NCBI GenBank assembly: GCA_963921195.1
Contig: OY992536.1
Location: 113,672,778 to 113,736,777, forward strand
Direction of reading: 5' to 3'
Source of the DNA: Pegoplata infirma
Lineage: Eukaryota > Arthropoda > Insecta > Diptera > Anthomyiidae
DNA: 64,000 nucleotides
The notes under the pieces were generated by a model, which saw only the letters and a program-made list of their open reading frames with translations, was not told the DNA's origin and did no database searches. Both the position numbers and the translations under genes were made by a program. Positions 32,515 to 43,552 of this stretch are shown piece after piece. Within the stretch, counting starts at the first letter, position 1. Each line of letters opens with the position of its first letter.

Positions 32515-35500
32515 GGGGGTTTTCGTGTCAACTGACACAACTTTTGAAACCGATATCTTCCGATCGGGATGAAATTTGCACCAAGGTTAGTCCTATTGGA
32601 TAGTAGTTCAGACACAATTTTTCAACGAGATCGGTCAAGAACTCTCTGAGTTAGAGGGGGTCGAAATTTGACATTTTGGCCAAAGAGGTGTTGATTCTCA
32701 TCCATGTTACTTCTTACCTATTGTTTTTAGCAAAATGTGTCCCAAAGAGTTTAGATAGCTATTTCTTCAATCTTTCGAAAAAAAATATAAAAAAAAATAA
32801 AAAAAAAATTTTTGATTTTTTTTCTTAAAAATCCAAAACTTTTTTGACTTTTTCCTCAAATTGGGCCCTTTTTTTTTTTTTTTGATTCAAAAGAAAGCTT
32901 AGGCGATTTCCTTTAAGAGCTGTGGGGTCGCTTAGTGGGATGCGAGTGGGATATCTATGAAAATTTTTTTTTTTTAACTTTGGAAAACAAAAAACGGTTC
33001 TTCAATTTGCACTATTAGGCGTGGGACAGCTAACCAGTTTTCGATTTCGATCCGCGATACCCTCTAATTTTTTAAGGTTCGAAAAAGAAAGCACGAGCCA
33101 AAAAATGGGGGCGGTGGGGAGGGGCCATATGGCCCCTCATTGGGGTCAAAGTTGGGCGTATAGAGGTAAAAATCCTCAAAAAGCCCCAAAACTAACCTAG
33201 AAACGCCCCTGGAGGGGTGCAATGTGAGACCGACCTCCAATAATTTTCTGCCCCCAACATTTTTTTTGAACATACCTTACCCCTATTTCCACTTCCTAAG
33301 GGGGCTCCCATACAAACCATTTTAAAAAAATTTGATCCTACCGCTCTAACTTACCCTAAAGTGCCCCTAGTGGGGCCAAATGTATGACCGACCTCCATTA
33401 TTTTATTATTTCCAACATTTTTTGCAAACATACCTACAATGTATCTTTAACCCTTAAGGTGGTCCCCATACATTTTTTTTATTTTTTATAAATTTGTTTT
33501 ATTAAACCAGCTCCTACCGCCCCTACCGTGCCTCCTAGAGAGGCAAAAATTACGACAAACCCCCATTATTTTTTAGTTACCAACATTTTGTCCGAACATC
33601 ATAACACCCTATCTCCACTCCCTAAGGGGATCCCATACATTATAAAAACATGTATTTTTAAAAACTAATAAAAAAATAAATAAAAAATGTATGGGGACCC
33701 CCTTAAGAGTTGAAAATAAAGGGTAGGTATATTCTGAGAAAATGTTGGAGTTGAAAAAATATTGGGGGTCGGTCATACATTTTATTTCTCTAGAGGCACC
33801 CTATGGACAGTTAGAGCGGTAGGAGCAATTTTTATAAAAATGTCATTTTGTATGGGAGCCCCCTTAGGAAGTGGAAATAAGGGTAAGGTATGTTCAAGAA
33901 AAATGTTGGGGGCAGAAAATGATTGGAGGTCGGTCTCACATTGCACCCCTCCAGGGGCGTTTCTAGGGGAGTTTTGGGGCTTTTTGAGGATTTTGATCTC
34001 TTTACGCCCAACTTTGACCCCAATGAGGGGCCAAATGGCCCCTCCCCACCGCCCCCATTTTTTGGCTCGTGCTTTCTTTTTCGAACCTAAAAAAATTAGA
34101 GGGTATCGCGGATCGAAATCGAAAACTGGTTAGCTATCCCACGCCTAATGGTGCAAATTGAAGAACGGTTTTTTGTGTTCCAAAGTTAAAAAAAAAAAAT
34201 TTCATAGATATCCCACTAAGCGACCCCACAGCTCTTAAAGGAAATCACCTAAGCTTTCTTTTGAATAAAAAAAAAAAAAAAAAAAAGGGCCCAATTTGAG
34301 GAAAAAGTCAAAAATGTTTTGGATTTTTAAGAAAAAAACTCAAAATTTTTTTTTTTATTTTTTTTACTAGCTGGCCCGGTCCGCGTTGCTGGCCCAAATA
34401 TAAGATCAGTGTTATATTTCGTATCGCTTCAAATATATAGCTCTGCAAAAAAGGGTAATGAATTTCTTGGCTTAGAAAAAATTGTAGGCGTGGTTTTAAA
34501 GTTCCGATTAGGCAGATAATCATCTTCAAATTATATTTTAGGAACTAAAAAAATGTGACCATGTCTTCGACTTTGCGAACTGTACAAATTTAAAACTTCT
34601 TTGGTATCATTACGAACAACACAAAAAAAAAAATTACGCATATTCCTCGTTCTTATCGTGAGCTATTGACTTGAGTTCAAACCAACCTTTATAGTTTTCC
34701 TGAATTTTTCGTTTTTTCGGGACACTTTTCTCATTTAAATTTCCGTAAATTAAAACTATAATCAACATAAAAAAATCAGTCCGGTCATTAGTAGTCGACA
34801 TATTTAGACAAAAGTGGGCGTTAAAATTTGTGTGGTAAATTAAAATTGTACATATGGTAAAAATCACAAAGGACTCAAAATCATTTTTACCAAGTTTAAG
34901 CGGAATATATTAAGAAATATTTATTTTAATAGATCGAATTAGAGTAAAAACGAATTTTATATATATCGAAAAAGAGTGGCCGAGGACAATTTTTCTTTCC
35001 AAACAATTATATGGAACATTACAAACATTTAAAAAAAATTAGCCACATCGGCCCAGGCGTTCTCAAGTGTTGCAAATTTTAAGGATGTTGAAAATGTGGG
35101 CTTTTAAGTGGCGGAGGCCAATAATTATTTCAAAATCCTCACTTGGACTATAATGACCATTAAAGAAAAAATTTAACAAATCAGGCCAGTCTTTCTTCGA
35201 TGTGGGAGTGGAGTCTTTCCGTAAAAACCTTTCCGTAAAAACCTTAGGCGTAATTAATTTGTTTTCCGAAAAAAACCAAAGAAAAACATTAAAAAAAATA
35301 AGACGAACTTAAAGAAAAATATTATCCAAATCGGTCAGTTCTCAAGTGATGCGATTACCAACGAACTACATGTGATTTTTATTTATATTTTATTATTCTA
35401 TATTTTATTTTTCTATGGAGTAAATTTTATATATATCGAAAAAAAGGAGAGGATGGACAACTTATTTTACCGTAAAACCTTATTTGAATTTAACCAACTC

Positions 35501-36474
35501 GGTCCATCCATTCAAAAGTGGGCATAGAAGTGGAAAATTGTTCTTTCCGAAAAACCTTTGCTAAACTATGACGAACATTAAAAACAAAATTAGATAAATT
35601 GATCCACCCATTCCATGATATACATCAGGAAAAGTGAGCGGTGTGCACAATTTTTCTTTCCTTAAAAATCTTTTGCGGACTATCACCAAATCGGTCTAGC
35701 CGTCTTAGTTCTTTCGATACATAGCAAAAAGTGGGCGTGGAAAATTCTACTACCCATTAGAACCTTAGTTGAATTATGACGAACATTTTCAACAAAAATT
35801 AGCCAAAGTGGGAGTGGTATTTTTTTTTTTTTCGTTAAAACCAAAGTTGGAATATGATGAAAATGCATTTAAAAAAAAAATTGTCAAATTGATCCAGCCA
35901 TTCTCAGATTTTAGATAAATTGAAAAAGTGGGCGTAAAAGTGGGCATGGTCGATTTTCCTTTCAGTACAAACTTAAATTGGATTACTACGAACATTCAAA
36001 TAAAAAATTACCCAAATCGGTGCAGGCGTTTTCCGATTTTAGATAAATCGAAAAAAGTGGGCGTAAAAGTGGGCGTGGTCAATTTTTCTTTACGTAAAAA
36101 CCTAAGTTGGGCTATGACGAACATTTCAAAAAAAAAATTGTCGAAATCGGTCCAGCCGTTCTCAACTGATGCTGTTACCAACGAACGACAATTGATTTTT
36201 ATTTATATAGATATTTTTTTTTCGAAAGATTGAAGAAATAGCTATCTAAACTCTTTGGGACACATTTTGCTAAAAACAATAGGTAAGAAGTTACATGAAT
36301 GAGAATCAACACCTCTTTGGCCAAAATGTCAAATTTCGACCCCCTCTAACTCAGAGAGTTCTTGACCGATCTCGTTGAAAAATTGTGTCTGAGCTACTAT
36401 CCAATAGGACTAACCTTGGTGCAAATTGGAAGATATCGATTTCAAAAGTTGTGTCAGTTGACACGAAACCCCCC
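32515..36474. mobile_element. Large palindromic foldback-like element, copy 2, split by family A
   Basis: Same ends (GGGGGTTTTCGTGTCAACTG and inverse) and modules as 16701-18842. The right arm is interrupted by family A at 34366-36212; without it the element is about 2.1 kb. It lies in a DINE element whose intact copy at 22460 shows the site (AAAGTATATATATTCATG), implying a short ATAT duplication. The 123-codon frame at 33762-34133 lies within the arm and has no recognised domain. Confidence 0.8.
34366..36212 (+). mobile_element. Repeat family A, copy 2 (compact, 1.85 kb)
   Basis: Starts ACTAGCTGGCCCGGTCCGCG and ends GATTTTTATTTATATAGAT. The interior is a series of diverged units with GTTGAATTATGACGAACATT, AATCGGTCCAGCCGTTCTC and GTGGGCGTAAAAGTGGGCGT. 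ATTTTTTTT on both sides could be a 9-base duplication, but the context is poly-T. It carries the sequences that act as hAT targets in copy 1, here uninterrupted. Non-coding. Confidence 0.7.
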
Positions 36475-36940
36475 ATATATATTCATGATCCTTGATCGAT
36501 TTTAAGACGATCTAGCGATGACTAGATGACACGCTAACTTTTGAAAGACTTTACGGAGGCTCCTGAAGTTTGGCACATATGTTGAGCATTTACCTGGTCA
36601 GGTTGGTATTGCAATCCAGCAAAATCGGTAAAGTTGTTCAAAAGTTATGAGCAAAAGACTGAATTTCGGCAAGGGTTTTTCGTGAATTTACGAGATAAAA
36701 AACACTATAACTTTCGAAACGATTCTGAGGATGCTGAGGCTGGGCAATTATATTTGCCTAGTTCGTATTGAATTTCAGCCAAATAGGTCCAGTGGTTCAA
36801 AAGTTATTAGCAAAACCGTGAATTTCAGATTAGCTTCACCTTAAATTCACGTGTTAAAAACCCGTTAAACCTGTTTTAAAAACATTGGTAAGTCACAAAA
36901 ATATTTTGCAACGTATTTGCAATATATTTGGCCGAATTTG

Positions 36941-37374
36941 CTGCTAATTTTGTACTTTTGAAAGAAAGAAAATAATATACTGATACATTTGTGACATTTT
37001 TTCTTCACTGCACCCATGGCGGCCTTCGATCAAAGTTAAGCGATTTTGATGAAACTTTCCTAAGAAACCAAAACTTTGATCGATGGGCGCCACGAGTAAA
37101 TTTAATCCGATTGGCCTCAAATTTTTACCACAAACGTTTTAGGCCTAGAAAAATGTTCCCGGAAGTTCAAAATCAGAAGAAAAAATGTTTCCTTACAAAA
37201 AAATGCCAGTCTAATATATTATGTTATTACTAGGGCAAGTACTTTCATGAAAATGCATATTTTTTACTCCGCACTCTAAACATAACATAAATTAAACATC
37301 TATCCGAATCAATAATTTTGCAATAAAATGGCATCGATTTGTAGTTGCATATTTTTGCATATTTTGGTATAAAT
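36941..37374. other. Region left of the GGTTAACC hAT
   Basis: Near 37030-37085 GATCAAAGTT and AACTTTGATC are arranged as an inverted repeat. GCATATTTTTGCATATTTT words around 37340-37360 continue after the hAT at 38161-38180, so the hAT sits inside another element with GCATATTT words, perhaps starting TAGGGCAAGTAC at 37231. The 80-codon frame at 36991-37233 has no recognised domain. Confidence 0.35.
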
Positions 37375-38152
37375 TAGTGTTTATAAACCGGTTAACCGGT
37401 TAACCGAAAAACCGTTTTTTCCCAAAATTTCGTTTTTTTGCAAACCGGTTAACCGAAATTGAAAAACTCCGGTGCACCGAAAACCGGTTTTTTTATGTCG
37501 GTTAACCGGTTTTTTTAAATATATTCAAACGGAATTATTTGCCAATATTTAGGGTTTGCACTTGTTTTTTTATGCTATTTTCAAAATTTTTTAAAAGACC
37601 TTGAAAATCCGTGAGAAAGAAAGTCTAAAATACTTTTTGTCTTTAAGAAACAATTTTCCAAATAAGAATGTTATTCCGAATATGGTAAATATTTGAATTA
37701 CTCGCCGTTATAAGCGTTTTTTGGCTGTTAACCAGACACCAAAATTCCTGTTAACGGAGAAAATGTCAATAAAATAACATCGATATAAAATACGGTACTA
37801 CAATTTATAGCGAATTTATGTATTTTTTTTAAATAAAACCAATAAAAATTAAAGCTCCGGTGAATATGGGAAAATAAAGCACCGTATTTAAATCCCGCTA
37901 TTTTTAAGGGATAACAGTTGCTAACTTTGCTCAAAGAAATAATTATGTTAACTTTAGTTACATTCGAGTTTTTATTTAATAAAAATTAAAAATTTTAAAA
38001 TATTTTTTGGGTTTGTCAGTTAAAGAAAAAAAAACGGTTAACCGGTTTTTATTTTTATTCCGGTTTAACCGAGAAAACCGGTTAACCGAAAAAGCTGAAT
38101 TTCGGTTAACCGAGAAACCGGTTTTCCAAAATGTCGTTTTTTATAAACACTA
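37375..38152. mobile_element. hAT-type element with GGTTAACCGG words
   Basis: Ends TAGTGTTTATAAA and TTTATAAACACTA are flanked by the perfect 8-bp duplication GTATAAAT (37367-37374 and 38153-38160). AACCGGTTAACCG words occur many times next to both ends and nowhere in the middle. 778 bp, no coding frame. Confidence 0.88.
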
Positions 38153-38160
38153 GTATAAAT

Positions 38161-38500
38161 ACATATTTTTGCATATTTTCATATAAATTGCAATTTTTTT
38201 AATTTTTATCAACATTTTTTCAAAAAATCATTTCAAAAACCATTTCAAAAAAATTATTTTCTTATAGAAATGATATTCTGAGACAGTTTTTATAGAAATT
38301 TGTTTCTGAAAATAAAATTTTTAGATTTAGGTAGCCACAAAAATATTTTACCAAGTATTTTTCTGACTCAAATATTTTTTAAACTCAAAAAATTTTACAC
38401 CCAAAAAATTAATTGTTTTTTTTTTGCGATTTGAGGCGTTTAAAGTTGAAGTGAAATTTTCACCGTTAACAACAGAGTACTGTGCTTAACTGTTAACATA
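38161..38500. other. AT-rich gap
   Basis: Contains the right flank of the element with GCATATTT words, then A/T-rich sequence. ACCGTTAACAACAGAGTACT and CTTAACTGTTAACATA lie near the right edge. No gene recognised. Confidence 0.3.
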
Positions 38501-38862
38501 CACAGAAAAAAAAAATATTTTCCAATGAACGAAATTCATAGTATTTTTACATAAATACATACATAAAAGTTATGAACTATTTGATTAAATTATTATATTT
38601 TGTTAATGACCAATATTTTGTTAATTATTAAGTTTGAGATTATCTCACGGGCTACTAATGGTCAGGCATTAATTAACTGATGTAAATAAAAACAATTATT
38701 TTATCATTTTCCTTATTAAATGTTTGAACTTTTTCATAGTATTTATGAAAAATGTTAAATATTCTTAAATTTCTCATATTAAATACTATGAAAAAGTTAA
38801 TAAATTTTATGAATTTGTTCATAAATACTATGAAAGTCGTTCATTGGAATTTTCTTTGTGTG
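38501..38862. mobile_element. CACAGAAAA-ended TA element, short
   Basis: Ends CACAGAAAAAAA and the inverse of CACACAAAGAAAA are flanked by TA. Inner arms TCCAATGAACGA and TCGTTCATTGGA, and CATAGTATTTTTACATAAAT against ATAAATACTATGAAAG, form an extended inverted repeat. 362 bp, non-coding. Confidence 0.7.
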
Positions 38863-38869
38863 TAGAAAA

Positions 38870-39105
38870 AGGAAAAAATTACAATTTTTCACAGATTGGA
38901 GTACTCCAACATTGCGACTGCGGCTTATCAAGTAAGAGTGTTATGTTGGGATGTGCCGAATCTTTTATACCCTCCAATAGAGATTATCACAAGTGAAACA
39001 CGAAAAATTCGTTAAACAAGCGCATCTCTACCCTCTAACATATAAAAAAATACAGTTTTTTTTTTGGGGGGGGGGGCTTTGGCTTTGCGCTTTGGTGGAT
39101 TACAC
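38870..39105. repeat. Fragment of the 5932-6398 MITE, then low-complexity sequence
   Basis: 38886-38930 (TTTTTCACAGATTGGAGTAC then TCCAACATTGCGACTGCGGC) matches the right end of the MITE at 5932-6398. Farther right is a TACCCTCC-type DINE scrap at 38968 and a T/G homopolymer at 39057-39075. Confidence 0.5.
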
Positions 39106-39342
39106 CAGAGTTATAGAGTAAGGAATCTATCGTTTTGTAGAACTGGCATTACCAACAATAATTGGAAAAATCTGGTAATATCGCACTTAAGTTCGAACGT
39201 AAAACAAAGAGATGAAAATGCATTCTCATTCTATAACTGGTATCTTCCATCTCGCTCAGATTTCGATTTGTGATACAATTTCGTAAACAATACCATATGG
39301 TTTTTGCTTAAACGTCATTTGTTGCCTTATTCTATAACTCTG
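39106..39342. mobile_element. hAT-type MITE just upstream of the MCT-like exon
   Basis: Ends CAGAGTTATAGAGTAAGGAA and the inverse of CAGAGTTATAGAATAAGG are flanked by GATTACAC and GGTTACAC (7 of 8 match). 237 bp. It lies 180 bases left of the acceptor, in the preceding intron. A truncated copy is at 7889-8090. Confidence 0.75.
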
Positions 39343-39482
39343 GGTTACACCTTTACCCCTTGCAAAATATGTTTAAAATTTTAATTTTTTTTTTTTATTT
39401 TTGCACTAAAGATATACAGCACGAGGCCCTGTATCTCAGAGTGCTCTAGGATATAAAAATCATGGAAAGATTAAGGATCTTA

Positions 39483-39521
39483 CTTACTAAATTAAAATTC
39501 ATTGCAATTGTATTTTTTCAG
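39483..39521 (+). other. Splice acceptor before the MCT-like coding exon
   Basis: A TTACTAA-like branch site (39483-39489) is followed by a T-rich tract and ends in TTTTTTCAG at 39521. This places the start of the ATG-bearing exon at 39522, with 70 bases of 5' UTR before the ATG. It implies an upstream noncoding exon and promoter outside what could be recognised here. Confidence 0.6.
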
Positions 39522-39591
39522 ATCAACAACACCATCATTCACAATTGAAAACCGAAAATATAAGTACAAATTTGGCCACCACAAGTAAAAG

Positions 39592-39979
39592 ATGACAGAA
39601 AACGAACCTTTAAATGAGAAATCAAATGGCATAATTATACCCAACGATCATAATAGATTGAATGGAAATGGCATCAGTACATCAATGACCAATGGTCGTC
39701 AAAACCATACAAAAGATTCCACAAATGGTGGCAATTTAGTGCACACATCAAAGAATGAAAATGGTCTACCACTGGATGTACATATTGAAGCACCATGCTG
39801 TCGAGATATTCATGGAATGGAACCACCAGATGGCGGTATGCGAGCATGGTTAGTTATGGTTAGTGCATTCCTGTGTAATGGTGTAATATTCGGTATCATA
39901 AATACGTATGGTGTTATACATTCACTTTTGACGTCTCGACTGATGGAACAAGGTGATAAAGAAGCATCCAGTAAGGCTG
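39592..39979 (+). CDS. First coding exon of a monocarboxylate-transporter-like (SLC16/MCT) gene, partial
   Basis: The exon encodes the first 129 residues plus one nucleotide of codon 130. Residues 1-75 are polar and Asn-rich, as expected for a cytosolic N-terminal tail. PPDGG at residues 78-82 matches the conserved MCT motif that precedes membrane helix 1. Residues 84-108 form one hydrophobic segment (helix 1), ending in NTYGVIH, and a polar loop follows. SLC16 proteins carry substrates such as lactate, pyruvate or other small acids across membranes with 12 helices; this exon holds only the first. The ATG has an A-rich fly-like context and follows an acceptor site and about 70 bases of 5' UTR. 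The exon ends at a GTAAGT donor in phase 1, so reading on past 39979 enters intron. Similarity to Drosophila MCT-like proteins is from memory; the exact orthologue is not assigned and the substrate is unknown. Confidence 0.85.
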
Positions 39980-39985
39980 GTAAGT
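39980..39985 (+). other. Splice donor GTAAGT of the MCT-like exon
   Basis: AAGGCTG is followed by GTAAGT, a consensus donor. The codon is split after its first base (phase 1), and the leftover G would begin an Ala or Gly codon. No matching acceptor with MCT helix 2 coding sequence was recognised to the right. Confidence 0.8.
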
Positions 39986-40069
39986 TTGAACTTTTTTTGC
40001 AAGCTTTTTAATTTGTTTCTGTTATTGACCAATAACTTTTAAAAATGAATTATATTTCAAAAACTAAAT

Positions 40070-40571
40070 GTGCTCACAAAAAAACCTTGTCAAATTACTA
40101 AAAAAAAGTCTCGTAATCCCATTTTACCAATATTTGACAGTTTTCCTTGTTTTTTTAACAAAAAATTTTTGATCGAAATTTATTTTTTTTTGTAATTTGA
40201 CAATTATTTTTTTAATTTTACAAATTTCCAAGGGTTTTAAAAAAAAAAAAAATCTAGTAAATTCACGAGAATCCCTTGTAAGTTTTATTGTGCCAAAAAA
40301 GTTGTAAATTTACAAATTTATTGGTAAAAATCTTGTAAAATTACAAAAAATCTCGTAATTTTTAATAGGAATTCTCGTAAAATAGGAGGTAGCAAAGAAT
40401 CTAGTTAATTCACAAAACCTCCTTGTAAGTTTTATCGCGTACAAAAAATTTTAAATTTACAACTTTTTTGGTAAAAAGCTTGTAAAATAACAAAGAAATC
40501 TTGTCAAATAGAGGTAGCAAAAAAAAAGTTACAAACCTTTCTTGTCATTTTACAAGGTTTTTTTGAGTGTG
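40070..40571. mobile_element. CACTCAAAA-group element rich in CTTGTAAATTTAC words
   Basis: The right end is TTACAAGGTTTTTTTGAGTG; the left end CTCACAAAAAAACCTTGTCA is its decayed mirror. The interior repeats CTTGTAAATTTACAA and CTCGTAAAAT phrases. It lies 90 bases into the intron. Confidence 0.6.
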
Positions 40572-41460
40572 GCTTAATTCTGCGAGTAACTGTATGCAAA
40601 ATTTTCTCTCATCAATCATTTTTATTGTGTGGGATTATAACTACGATAAGTTTTTTCTTTTAATTAAATATGTATTGCATTTAATCTTTATCATATTTGT
40701 AATTGTAATTGTTTTTACATCATATAATTCTGTACAAATAGTATTTAAGATGTGCTGACAAGTTGTTTCCTAGGGGTAATTTGATACAGTAACATTATAA
40801 TATTGAATTTGTCTAATGAATATTCGCAGGATATTTCATTTTAATAAAATATTCGTACTTAAGCTGTTATGACACCGACTATTTTGTGCATTTTTTTCTA
40901 TTTTTGAAAAAAAAAATGAATATATTGTTGTAGGACAATTGAACAAGATCAAGTCTGCACACATGCCCTAATGTTAGAGGGGGCTGTAGGCAAAATCGTC
41001 CAAAGAAAAATCACCCAAAAAATTTTATGAAAAATCGCCCAAATGCAAAATTGTCCAGAAAATATGAAAAATAACCCAAAAAGAAAAATACGAAACTTTG
41101 TCCAAAAATAACGAAAGAAACCCTCAAAAAAGAAATGAAAAATTACCCAAAATTAAATTAAAACGATTTTTTCCAAATCACATACTACCCAGAAAAGCGC
41201 GATTTTTTGTTAAAATTTGTTGTTAAAATTTTTCGCATGTGGCGCTTTCATCAGAGCTCCATAAAAATTGTAACCTCTTCGAATATGATAATGAAAACAA
41301 AAAAAAATCAAAGAGACAAAAGTTTTTAAAAATACACTTCAAAATTGCATTTGCATTTAAAATGCATTTTTGAAACACCAACATTTTTTCGATCATTAAA
41401 TTAAAAAAATTGACAAAAATTCCTTTCCAATGTGCTTCGATTTGTAATTCGTAAATTCCT
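40572..41460. other. Intronic sequence with AAAAATCGCCCAAA words
   Basis: 40995-41170 repeats ATCGCCCAAA, ATTACCCAAA and TTGTCC words in one orientation, following TTAGAGGGGGCTG. This resembles a hAT-type element end with subterminal words, but no matching second terminus was found. No gene recognised. Confidence 0.35.
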
Positions 41461-41641
41461 TTCGAAATGTGATTCTAAGATTTTGGATGGGAAGAGCGCA
41501 TTGGAAATTAAGTCTGAAGTTACCCGCCCCTGTATCCTAATTGGTTTGCTTGGATCCGTCCGTGTACCATGCTATGGAATTTGGCTCTGGGTCCCAGGTC
41601 ATATTTGACCACATACTCCGTTTAAGGATTTTAGTATCAAA
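41461..41641 (+). pseudogene. LINE RNase H fragment
   Basis: The plus strand encodes ALEIKSEVTRPC, then LWVPGHI near 41585-41605. This is the spacing of the RNase H SSWEFKS...WVPGH region in the LINE at 57.7 kb. It is short and decayed, and its right side is cut by the 41650 element. Confidence 0.45.
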
Positions 41642-41649
41642 GTTTCTAA

Positions 41650-41950
41650 CACAGACTAAATACAGACTCGACATAAGTGACAGGTGTCAAAAAAGTATTC
41701 TTTAACCATATGGTTAATATTTTCAAATTATTCTACGAATTAGGTTAGAAAGAGAAAACTGATATAACGCGCCATAAGAAAAATGGATGCCAGATCGGAT
41801 TTTGTTGTTTCACTCACTCCTACGTCGTAGAAAGTGTTGCCATGTTGGCGTAAAACGGACTAAAAACCGCTGTGTTTTCTCCTAAAATCGCTTAGTTTTT
41901 CCCCATTTTTTCTTATAAAACTCTACTGTCGAGTCTGTATATAGTCTGTG
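41650..41950. mobile_element. hAT-type MITE with CACAGACTA ends, copy 1
   Basis: Ends CACAGACTAAATACAGACTC and the inverse of CACAGACTATATACAGACTC are flanked by the perfect 8-bp duplication GTTTCTAA (41642-41649 and 41951-41958). 301 bp. It shows the empty site for the pogo-like insertion in copy 2 (61862-62752). Confidence 0.85.
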
Positions 41951-42182
41951 GTTTCTAATAAATACTTGTGTCGGTAATATTCTGTCCATGACCTTTAAGA
42001 TCAATGAAAAACTTCGCAATTTGCATATGTCCGCGTATATCAGCTTCCTTCATATTGCCAAGTTCCGTCAGGGCGATTTTTAAAGCATTCTCCATACAAA
42101 AATATATTATTTAGATGTTGGTTCCATCACAAGGATTTATCCAATGTAATCCCAAGGTATTTTACCTCATCTGAAAAGCCTA

Positions 42183-42788
42183 CACAGAAAATAAAATCGT
42201 CAAATTTAAATCAACAAACAGCAATTGTAAATCACCCAAATATGATATCAACCAAACATTTAAGGGTCGAACCAGAATCAAATGCGTAGCGCAAGACGTA
42301 AAAAAACAAAAACAAACATATCAAATTTTAAATTTTTACGTCCGTTTGATTTACGTAACTCACATTTAAATATTAGGAACGAAAAATTATTGGGCGTTAC
42401 GCCTTACGCGACGTAATTTGATTCAGGTTGGACGCTAATAAAAACGGCCGCCTGTTAGTCTATAAAACAAACCTTCAATTTTGTTTTTAACAAACTCAGT
42501 CAAGTAATTTTATTTCAAAATTATTTTATCATGTCAACAAATAGTATTTGTGTTTGTTGAATTTCTTTGTTGAAAAAAAATTTAAGATTTTGTACGTTTG
42601 TCAATACAAATAATAATTTTAGAGAAGTATTACAAACTCGTTTATCAATATTTTTTAAATTTTTTTTCAACAATCAATATTTACAAACGTTAGTTGATAT
42701 CACAAATTTCCGTATAGGAGCACTTCAGTGAAAAAGTTAATTGTATTCACAAATATGGTGGTCAATATAACAATTCGTTTTTTCTGTG
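42183..42788. mobile_element. CACAGAAAA-ended TA element
   Basis: Ends CACAGAAAATAAAATCG and CGTTTTTTCTGTG are flanked by TA. Removing it restores the reading frame of the surrounding minus-strand LINE, an independent check on the boundaries. It carries TTTGTTGA words. A partial copy lies at 25420-25887, and a small inverted-repeat element (42270-42434) sits inside. Confidence 0.8.
42270..42434. mobile_element. Short inverted-repeat element with ACGTCGCG ends
   Basis: The left end AACCAGAATCAAATGCGTAG is mirrored by a right end whose inverse is AACCTGAATCAAATTACGTC. Inside, GCGCAAGACGTAA faces GTTACGCCTTACGCG. About 165 bp. The duplication is not clear. Confidence 0.55.
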
Positions 42789-43062
42789 TATAATTATGCC
42801 ATCTAGAGTTGGCATAGTAAGGTTAAGTTTTCTTTTCCTATTGAACGGTATTAATATAACTTTAGATAGTTTAATTGATAGCCCCTTTGATTGACACCAA
42901 TTTTCGGTCACATTAAAAGCTTGTTGCATGCGGTCCGAGATAGTCGGCTCATGCCAGCGACAGCAATAACAAGATCAGCGTAGCCGAAGGTCCTAAAGCC
43001 AGAGTTATTAGGTTCCTCCAGCAGCTCATCTATGACCAAAGTCCACAACAAAGCAGATCCGA

Positions 43063-43390
43063 CACCACCTTATGGGCATCCCTTGTAGATGGTGCAATGA
43101 ATCTGTCAAGGACAGCTTTCATTTCTTATGTGAATGCCCTCCATTAGTATTTAGAAGATTTAAATGTTTAGGTTCTTATGTCTTTCAGGATATTCAGGAC
43201 CTTCGAGGTATAAACCCTTGGCTACTCATGTCATTCATACAAGCGTCAAAGTGGGAAACGTAAAAATGCGTTTTCTTGGGTAAGAACAAAATTTAATGGA
43301 GAGAAGGAAGGAAACAATAGCAGGAATCATAATGGGCCAAAATTGGCCTCTATGGATGTCATTCCAATTTTTTTTTTTTTTTGGGATTGG
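43063..43390 (+). pseudogene. 5'-truncated LINE 3' end (C-terminal Cys knuckle and tail)
   Basis: Encodes GIPCRWCNESVKDSFHFLCE then CPPLVFRRFKCLG, matching the C..C....H....C knuckle at LINE C-termini, and ends WET before a stop at 43261. The tail has CATAATGGGCCAAAATTGGC and ends in a T-run near 43385. It lies in the opposite orientation inside the minus-strand LINE, as expected for a short target-primed insertion. Confidence 0.7.
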
Positions 43391-43437
43391 CGTCATCCTC
43401 ATTAACCTAACCTATCCCCTTGTAGCGTTGATGGTCA

Positions 43438-43552
43438 CCAAGATCAAACGTAATCACTCTGGATGTTAACATCTCCAGAGTCCAGTATTGGTGGCCAGAG
43501 ATGTATCATCAAGATCAAACGCAATCACTCTGGATGTTAACATCTCTGGAGT
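43438..43552. repeat. Two-copy tandem duplication
   Basis: ACCAAGATCAAACGTAATCA then CTCTGGATGTTAACATCTCC occurs at 43438 and again, nearly identical, at 43510; the period is about 72 bases. Each unit includes the inverted repeat CTCTGGATGTTAACATCTC. It lies within the minus-strand LINE coding region. Confidence 0.65.

Larger units (their letters stand above)
32421..36940 (+). mobile_element. DINE-like element, copy 2, split by the second large palindrome
   Basis: Starts TATACCCTCCACTCTAGTGA and matches the copy at 22370 up to CCTAATAAAGTATAT, then resumes at 36475 with ATATATATTCATGATCC and continues to GTAAGTCACAAAAATATTTT. The GTCY tract has been lost. The last part near 36,905-36,940 diverges. 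Confidence 0.7.

Noticed and set aside
33762..34133. 123-codon open frame
   Set aside because: It lies in one arm of the palindrome. Equivalent frames in the other arms differ in length and reading, and no domain is visible. GC-richer modules simply lack stops.
36991..37233. 80-codon frame with a varied sequence
   Set aside because: It covers an inverted repeat (GATCAAAGTT / AACTTTGATC) and has no recognised domain or splice context.
39064..39273. 69-codon frame starting MGGGALALRFGG
   Set aside because: It begins in a G homopolymer and runs into a hAT-type MITE.
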